Source: Candidatus Dormiibacterota bacterium (GTDB lineage: Bacteria; Chloroflexota; Dormibacteria; UBA8260). From it: a stretch of 9,428 nt of DNA. The stretch is taken from NCBI GenBank assembly GCA_955652545.1, contig CATPCA010000333.1, forward strand, positions 1 through 9,428, given 5' to 3'. Made by a program: the position numbers and the translations under genes. Positions within the stretch are counted from its first letter, which is position 1. Every line of letters starts with the position of its first letter. Shown one piece after another: positions 5,749 to 9,428 of the stretch. The notes under the pieces are model-generated. The model saw nothing but the letters and a program-made list of their open reading frames with translations, had not been told where the DNA came from and did not search any database.

Positions 5749-5874
5749 TCAGTAACCGCCGCTGTGCGAACCGCCGGCTCCTCCGCCATGCATGTTGATC
5801 GTGACAAACACGATCACGACGGCCAGAATCAGGACGGCCGCAGCCGCGGTTGCAAGTGCCCATCGACGAGTCAT
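5749..5874 (-). CDS. Small single-span membrane protein with Gly/His/Tyr tail (41 aa)
   Basis: Reading leftward from ATG 5872-5874, a 42-codon frame ends in TGA at 5749-5751. A textbook GGAGG lies eight bases upstream of the ATG (coding strand), the best ribosome site in this half of the window. The product starts MTRRWALATAAAAVLILAVV: positively charged residues, then a hydrophobic span of about 22 residues (6-27), then the tail HGGGAGGSHSGGY. The charge pattern predicts the N-terminus inside and the tail outside, assuming the span is not cleaved as a signal peptide. It follows a four-helix membrane protein gene on the same strand with a 53-bp gap, so they may be co-transcribed. I recognise no family. 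The tail has histidines that could bind metal, but this is speculation. Confidence 0.75.
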   Translation of the reverse strand: MTRRWALATAAAAVLILAVVIVFVTINMHGGGAGGSHSGGY

Positions 5875-5927
5875 GGCGGCTACCTCCGTAAGGACCCTGT
5901 TTAGAAACTCTTCTTCAGATGCTCGCG

Positions 5928-6380
5928 CTATCCCCGGCGCTGCACCACGCGTGCCTCGTCAACCCTCTTGCTCTTGGCACGGATGGGGGCCGGAATGATG
6001 GTGACCAGCTTGTAGACGCCGAGCAGCAGGGTGCAGCCCTCAACGAAGACGGACGCAAGCCCGAGGGAATCGGACCAGTTGCCAATGTCCTGGGATGCTT
6101 GGGCCAGGCCGGTTGTGCGGCTCAACACGTAGGCGGCCAATGTAGCCACCGTTGCCATGACGGCGAGCGACCAAGCCAGCCGTGAGTCGACGCGTAGGAG
6201 CACAGCCGCCGCGGTCAGGGTGCCGACCATGAGAACGATGTACAGAAAGAAGATGTAACGCGTTTCTCCGTATTTGGGCACCGCGTCCAGCAGGTGAATC
6301 AGCGCAATCCCTGCCAGTCCAACGATGCCCACGGCACGTCCGACTTGGTCACGTACGACTAGGTCGTTCTGAATGGGCAC
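5928..6380 (-). CDS. Four-helix integral membrane protein, uncharacterised
   Basis: I take the start at GTG 6378-6380, giving 150 residues; a further GTG at 6453-6455 would add 25 mostly basic residues and looks less likely. CGGAGG directly abuts the chosen GTG, too close for normal spacing, so the exact start is uncertain. Four hydrophobic segments are visible: IVGLAGIALIHLLDA, YIFFLYIVLMVGTLTAAAVLL, LAWSLAVMATVATLAAYVL and GLASVFVEGCTLLLGVYKLV. Between the last two is SRTTGLAQASQDIGNWSDSLG, a loop motif (DIGNW..xLGLAS.FVEG) that I associate with an unnamed family of small membrane proteins common in high-GC bacteria. The C-terminus is basic (RAKSKRVDEARVVQRRG). No transport or catalytic motif is seen. 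It precedes the 41-residue membrane peptide on the same strand. Confidence 0.8.
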   Translation of the reverse strand: MPIQNDLVVRDQVGRAVGIVGLAGIALIHLLDAVPKYGETRYIFFLYIVLMVGTLTAAAVLLRVDSRLAWSLAVMATVATLAAYVLSRTTGLAQASQDIGNWSDSLGLASVFVEGCTLLLGVYKLVTIIPAPIRAKSKRVDEARVVQRRG

Positions 6381-6451
6381 CCTCCGGGTCCGTTGATGGT
6401 GCGATACGCGTCTCCCAGATATACGGAGAGGGTTACAGCTCCGCGCAGATC

Positions 6452-6634
6452 TCACCGCGCACTAAGCACGACCGCCAGGTGGTCCAATTCGAGGGTCAGG
6501 CCGCCGTTTTCCGCCTTGATCGCAGGCCAGTCGGGCCGAAGGCGGACCTCGCCGCTGCCCGGTAGCGGAGCGACGATTGGTGAGCGGAACTCGGCCACCC
6601 AGGAGCCACGATGACGACGCGCGGGCTTAGGCAC
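6452..6634 (-). pseudogene. Orphan 60-codon frame, possibly the C-terminal remnant of a larger protein
   Basis: A minus-strand frame opens at GTG 6632-6634, four codons after an in-frame TGA (6647-6649), and ends in TGA at 6452-6454. Its codons are mostly G/C-ending and the translation looks like beta-rich protein: SWVAEFRSPIVAPLPGSGEV, LRPDWPAIKAENGG and LTLELDHLAVVLSAR. It reads like the terminal strands of a larger all-beta domain rather than an independent gene, and no helix, signal or complete domain is present. It lies 71 bp upstream of the four-helix membrane gene on the same strand. It could instead be a real small protein. I did not identify the parent family. Confidence 0.35.
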
Positions 6635-7219
6635 CCTTTCGTTTGCTCATTGCGATATTGGCGCTGTGTCTGGGAGCGGGCGCACATCTCTGAGCAGAAG
6701 CGCACGCCGGCGGTCCGAAACTGACCGTAGGCAATCTACCGTGTGGCGCACGACGTTTGCGTGCGCAACTCTCATTCTCACAAACCTTCGCGGGAAGTCC
6801 GCCGCAAATGAACGCGAGCATCTGCACGCAAGGAGCCGAGGCGATTCGATACGGTCGGCCAATGACGTAGCGTCCCTGAGGCCCGTCAAGCGTCTCTATC
6901 TCAACACGTGGACTGAACGGCTGTATTCCAGCGTTGTGCATGTGGCTAACGCCCTCCAGTAGTACTCGGAAAGCCGGACGTCAAGCCCTGCTCGGCGAGG
7001 AGCAGCAACGTGGGCTTGAAGTTGTCATCACTCATTGACCCCGTGGCGCCGGTCCAGGTCGGCTGGAGCGTCGTCCATTCCGGGTAATAAAGTGATCGTG
7101 CCCCAGTCGTTGGTCGCAAGCTCCTCGGGTTCTTCAGGCATGTCCATTCGCTGTCAGAAGCCGGTTACGATCTGGCCCGAAGTGGGTTTGGTCGGACGAG
7201 CGGTTCATACACTCGCCCG
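6635..7219. other. 585-bp stretch without a confident gene
   Basis: Composition here is lower in GC than the flanks, and frames on both strands up to about 100 codons lack domain-like sequence. Contents noted are a 7-bp hairpin (GCGCACG 6746-6752 with CGTGCGC 6760-6766), a nested inverted repeat (6981-7019), and two tiny overlapping minus-strand frames. The first (7147 to 7028, 39 aa, starting MDMPEEPEELATNDWGTITL) overlaps the second (7035 to 6946, 29 aa, starting MSDDNFKPTLLLLAEQGLTS). Neither has a good Shine-Dalgarno, so they are not called as genes. This is probably decayed or regulatory DNA. Confidence 0.5.
6981..7019. repeat. Nested inverted repeat
   Basis: The outer arms TCAAGCCC (6981-6988) and GGGCTTGA (7012-7019) are perfect complements. 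Inside, CTGCTC (6988-6993) and GAGCAG (7000-7005) pair around a 6-base loop GGCGAG, sharing one C with the outer arm. The right side carries a bulge of about six or seven bases (around 7006-7011). This makes a two-part stem of roughly 13 pairs in otherwise gene-free sequence. No T-run follows. Confidence 0.5.
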
Positions 7220-8428
7220 GTGATGGAATCGCCTCGCGAATCGACCGCGTTGAACAGCCGGACGTGGCCTGATGGCCCGCGCCCGATCACAGCGGCAGCG
7301 GCCCCAAGCGGCACAGAAGAACGAAGGGCGTTTCGCCGGCCACGGGAGGCGTCCGATGTCACGTCTGCGCGTGACCGCAACCTGGATATCCTGCGTGGGT
7401 TCTCTGCATTGGGGGTCGTGCTGTGGCATGCGACTGGTTCTCTCTCAGCACGAAGTGTGACGTTGACTGCGTCGTGGGAGGTCGTTCTGCACACGGCTGC
7501 TGGCGTCTATCTCTTCTTTGCCATCAGTGGTTATCTCATCGGCGGTCCGTGGCTGCGGGCACTAGTGCGAGGGGAGCCGCTTCCGTCGTGGCGCGCGTAC
7601 GCAGTCAGAAGGGCACTACGCATCTTGCCGTTGTACTGGCTGAGCCTGGCTGCCGCGATCGTGATTCTGCATCCGGGAGATGTCAATTTCGGCACTATTG
7701 TGCTTCATGCCCTTTTGCTCCAGGGCTTCGTCCCCGGCCAACAAGCTGGCATCTATTTCGTCTTGTGGACACTTGCTATTGAGGCGCAATTCTACGTCAG
7801 TCTGCCGCTCGTCGCCCGGCTCATTCGACGCTGCGCCGGAACCCGTTTGCGCTCCCGTCATGCAGCGATCGGCCTTATCTGTATGTGGATCGTCAGTGCT
7901 CCGATATTGGTACTCGACAACGGCAGGCTGTTCGACACGAACCTCACATGTGTCCTGGTGGCGACCATCGTCGGCCAGGCCGGCGCCTTCGCCGCTGGCC
8001 TTGCCGTCGCGCTCATTGTTGAGATGCGCTGGCTGCCACAGCCCACTTGGATCTTCCTGGCTCTTGGCTGCCTTGTGTGGCTCGTGGCGTCGCTCGTGGC
8101 ACCCTCAACCGGGCCCTCGCCGTCACCGCTCTGGGCGCTGGCGGCTCTTCCGTTGATCCTCGCCGCCGTGCGGTCTCCGGCATGGCCACTACGACCGATT
8201 GCCTGGTGTGGCTTGGTGAGCTTCTCGCTCTACGTGTGCCACACATTGGTCGGAGCGTTCGTTCCGCGTTTCACCGTTGCAGGTCCGGCAACTGGGCTCG
8301 CAATAGCCTTCCTAACTCTCCTCGTGCCATCCCTCGTCATGTCGAGGGTTCTCTACGCTTGCATCGAACGTCCATCGCAGCGTTTGGCTCACGCACTAAT
8401 TGCCAACCGCCCTCGGATCACACAGTGA
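7220..8428 (+). CDS. Acyltransferase-3 family (OafA/YrhL-like) integral membrane O-acyltransferase
   Basis: The 402-residue product, from adjacent GTG/ATG codons at 7220/7223, has a polar 50-residue N-terminus followed by about ten hydrophobic spans. The family signature RxxxxxxxxxxH is present: R59 and H70 in ILRGFSALGVVLWHATGS. Further landmarks are FFAISGYLIGGPW (99-111), RRALRILPLYWLSL (130-143), VLWTLAIEAQFYVSLPL (181-197), SFSLYVCHTLVGAFVP (334-349) and the terminal IERP (382-385). Such proteins transfer acyl groups, often acetyl, to sugars of polysaccharides, lipopolysaccharide, peptidoglycan or antibiotics. The acceptor here cannot be told because no glycosyltransferase or polysaccharide gene is in view. 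No SGNH domain is fused. The start lacks a Shine-Dalgarno and the N-terminal extension is not conserved-looking, but no better internal start exists. It appears to be a stand-alone gene. Confidence 0.92.
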   Translation: MMESPRESTALNSRTWPDGPRPITAAAAPSGTEERRAFRRPREASDVTSARDRNLDILRGFSALGVVLWHATGSLSARSVTLTASWEVVLHTAAGVYLFFAISGYLIGGPWLRALVRGEPLPSWRAYAVRRALRILPLYWLSLAAAIVILHPGDVNFGTIVLHALLLQGFVPGQQAGIYFVLWTLAIEAQFYVSLPLVARLIRRCAGTRLRSRHAAIGLICMWIVSAPILVLDNGRLFDTNLTCVLVATIVGQAGAFAAGLAVALIVEMRWLPQPTWIFLALGCLVWLVASLVAPSTGPSPSPLWALAALPLILAAVRSPAWPLRPIAWCGLVSFSLYVCHTLVGAFVPRFTVAGPATGLAIAFLTLLVPSLVMSRVLYACIERPSQRLAHALIANRPRITQ

Positions 8429-8436
8429 AGGAACGG

Positions 8437-8637
8437 TTAGGGGACACGTGTCTGAAGCTGGCATCGCCGAAGGGCTAGGCCAGAACAGAAAGCAATCCCC
8501 CCAACCACAGCACCTTGGCCATCCGGGAGCTGGTGTGGGGGTGGGCGGGGGATTGGCGACCCGCATCCAACGCCAAGCGCCACCATCGCCGCCGCGGGCA
8601 GAAGCACGGTCAGCCGGGATAATTGCGTGGTCCGCAC
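8437..8637 (-). CDS. Doubtful small lipoprotein-like frame (66 aa), possibly truncated
   Basis: From GTG 8635-8637 leftward the product has basic/polar MRTTQLSR, a hydrophobic core LTVLLPAAAMVALGVGC and a cysteine at residue 25 in an imperfect lipobox (GVGC), then a Pro-rich piece and LPDGQGAVVGGIAFCSG. The purine-rich GGTGGGAAG about eight bases upstream could serve as ribosome site. Codons of the first half end mostly in G/C; the second half does not, and ends abruptly. The overlapping frame reads NPPPTPTPAPG, a typical lipoprotein linker, so a frameshift in an older gene is possible. The stop is 8 bp from the convergent acyltransferase stop. It may be a real small lipoprotein, a decayed one or chance. 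Confidence 0.35.
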   Translation of the reverse strand: MRTTQLSRLTVLLPAAAMVALGVGCGSPIPRPPPHQLPDGQGAVVGGIAFCSGLALRRCQLQTRVP

Positions 8638-8810
8638 GCTGAGATCTTCCCACCTGAACTAGAGATTTCGGGCGTCTGGGCAGGGTTGTCACTGAAGGCT
8701 GACGGCATGGTCGAGCACCCGAGCATCCCGAACTGTCCCTAGAAGGGTTTACCCTCTGCGATCTGACCTGCCGCTCCCGGCGGCGCGGTTCCTGCGGCAG
8801 AATCCGGCTG
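8638..8810. promoter_or_regulatory. Upstream region of the thioesterase gene
   Basis: This 173-bp gap lies between divergent frames (the doubtful lipoprotein on minus, the thioesterase on plus). The only notable element is AGGGTTTACCCT (8744-8755), whose 5-bp arms AGGGT/ACCCT flank TT. It sits about 55 bp before the GTG and could be an operator. No clear -35/-10 pair or Shine-Dalgarno was found. Confidence 0.35.
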
Positions 8811-9428
8811 GTGCGCGACGCGTTCTACCTGACCGACGGTGACCAGTGCATCCCCCAGCTCTTCACACGAGGGCCATGGGATCCCAATGCCCAGCACGCC
8901 GGGCCTGCGGCGGCTCTGATGGGCCGCGCCATCGAGTCACTCGACGGGGGCGAGGACTTCGCCATCACCCGCTTCACCATGGAGGTGTTGCGCAGCATCC
9001 CGCTGCGGCCGTTGACAGTTCGGGCCGAATTGGCGCGGGGCGGACGGCGAGTGCAGTTGGTTCGAGCGGTGCTGGCCGACGACCGCGGCGAGGTCGCCAT
9101 CGCCCATGCCTGGCGTATCCGGCGCGGTGACACCGGCGACGTGGCCACCCCAAACACACAGCCGGATTTCGCCGGACCCGCGGAGTCGCAGCCGCCGCCC
9201 GTCTTCGACCCCTGGCACGGCCCCAGTTACTTCTCCGCGGTCGAATGGCGCGTGGCGGCCGGGGGATTCCTCGACCCCGGGCCAGCAATCGTGTGGATGC
9301 GTATGAAGGTTCCCCTGGTCGACGACGAAACGCCGTCGCCGCTGACCCGGGTGCTGGTCGCCGCAGACTCGGGCAACGGGATCAGTCAGGTCGTCCCGCT
9401 GGCATCACACCTTTTCATCAACACCGAA
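8811..9428 (+). CDS. Acyl-CoA thioesterase family protein (double hotdog, TesB/4HBT_3-like), partial at right edge
   Basis: From GTG 8811 all 206 codons to the window edge are open, so the gene continues beyond. The product opens MRDAFYLTDGDQCIPQLFTR and then GPWDPNAQHAGPAAALMGRAIE (21-42), the typical first-hotdog motif with the H29-x-G-P turn. RFTMEVLRSIPLRPLTVRAEL (54-74) and GRRVQLVRAVL (78-88) complete the first hotdog. A Pro-rich linker (112-131) leads to the second hotdog: FSAVEWRVAAGGF, PAIVWMRMKVPLVDDE, SPLTRVLVAADSGNGIS (176-192) and the start of HLFINTE. D186 in ADSGNG is at the position expected of the catalytic or structural Asp. This family hydrolyses acyl-CoA thioesters in the cytoplasm; chain preference is unknown. 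No clear Shine-Dalgarno precedes the GTG, but homologous proteins start close to this FYL segment. The high GC resembles the left end of the window. Confidence 0.88.
   Translation, partial: MRDAFYLTDGDQCIPQLFTRGPWDPNAQHAGPAAALMGRAIESLDGGEDFAITRFTMEVLRSIPLRPLTVRAELARGGRRVQLVRAVLADDRGEVAIAHAWRIRRGDTGDVATPNTQPDFAGPAESQPPPVFDPWHGPSYFSAVEWRVAAGGFLDPGPAIVWMRMKVPLVDDETPSPLTRVLVAADSGNGISQVVPLASHLFINTE

Noticed and set aside
5618..5998. Frames on both strands overlapping the 41-residue peptide (5618-5863 minus, 5792-5998 plus)
   Set aside because: No ribosome sites, no recognisable domains, and they conflict with the better supported small gene and membrane gene.
6411..6429. TCTCC / GGAGA inverted repeat and ATATAC near the four-helix gene as its promoter/operator
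   Set aside because: Arms are only 5 bp and no -35/-10 pair with proper spacing could be fitted; the gene start itself is uncertain.
6393..6962. Plus-strand frames 6393-6614 and 6666-6962 and minus-strand frames 6627-6941 and 6647-6889
   Set aside because: Translations are Arg/Ser-rich without helices or strands resembling domains, codon bias is poor, and no Shine-Dalgarno is present.
1..9428. CRISPR arrays, tRNA/rRNA genes, insertion sequences, phage attachment sites
   Set aside because: No regularly spaced repeats, cloverleaf-like sequence, transposase/integrase motifs or paired terminal repeats were found on reading both strands.

Overview
This 9.4 kb window comes from a high-GC bacterium. 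The first 2.8 kb is extremely GC-rich, with almost every third codon position G or C. Frequent GTG starts, a Pro/Thr-rich lipoprotein linker, an ArsR-SRPBCC operon and a double-hotdog thioesterase all suggest an actinobacterium or a soil Chloroflexota/Dormibacterota-type lineage. The sequence alone does not settle which. From about 2.8 to 8.7 kb the composition is visibly less GC-rich, gene orientation changes often, and gaps hold decayed or orphan reading frames. This looks like an accessory stretch.

Left part (1-2776, minus strand): a likely co-directional signalling unit read right to left. It holds a secreted beta-propeller-like lipoprotein, a membrane histidine kinase with a KdpD-type DUF4118 membrane domain, and an OmpR/KdpE-type response regulator cut by the window edge. 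Kinase and regulator overlap by ATGA. A short inverted repeat sits on the kinase start.

Middle (2890-5649): divergent from the lipoprotein is a YokD/AAC(3)-type antibiotic N-acetyltransferase. It converges on a small dimeric alpha/beta-barrel (ABM-like) protein read on the minus strand. After a regulatory gap containing an 11-bp tandem repeat and a strong 14-bp hairpin comes a compact plus-strand operon: an ArsR-type repressor, then two different SRPBCC proteins. The repressor appears to have a leaderless promoter, with a near-perfect 20-bp palindrome covering both the -10 region and the start codon, so autoregulation is likely.

Right part (5749-9428): a minus-strand pair encodes a four-helix membrane protein and a 41-residue single-span membrane peptide with a Gly/His/Tyr tail, preceded by an orphan 60-codon frame. 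About 585 bp then carry no confident gene but hold several inverted repeats. They are followed by a multi-span acyltransferase-3 protein (plus), a doubtful tiny lipoprotein frame (minus) and the start of an acyl-CoA thioesterase family gene that runs off the right edge.

I saw no CRISPR array, tRNA, rRNA, transposase or integrase. No clearly new multi-gene system is evident. The best leads are the operator-on-start-codon arrangement, the small membrane peptide and the lipoprotein/kinase/regulator trio.
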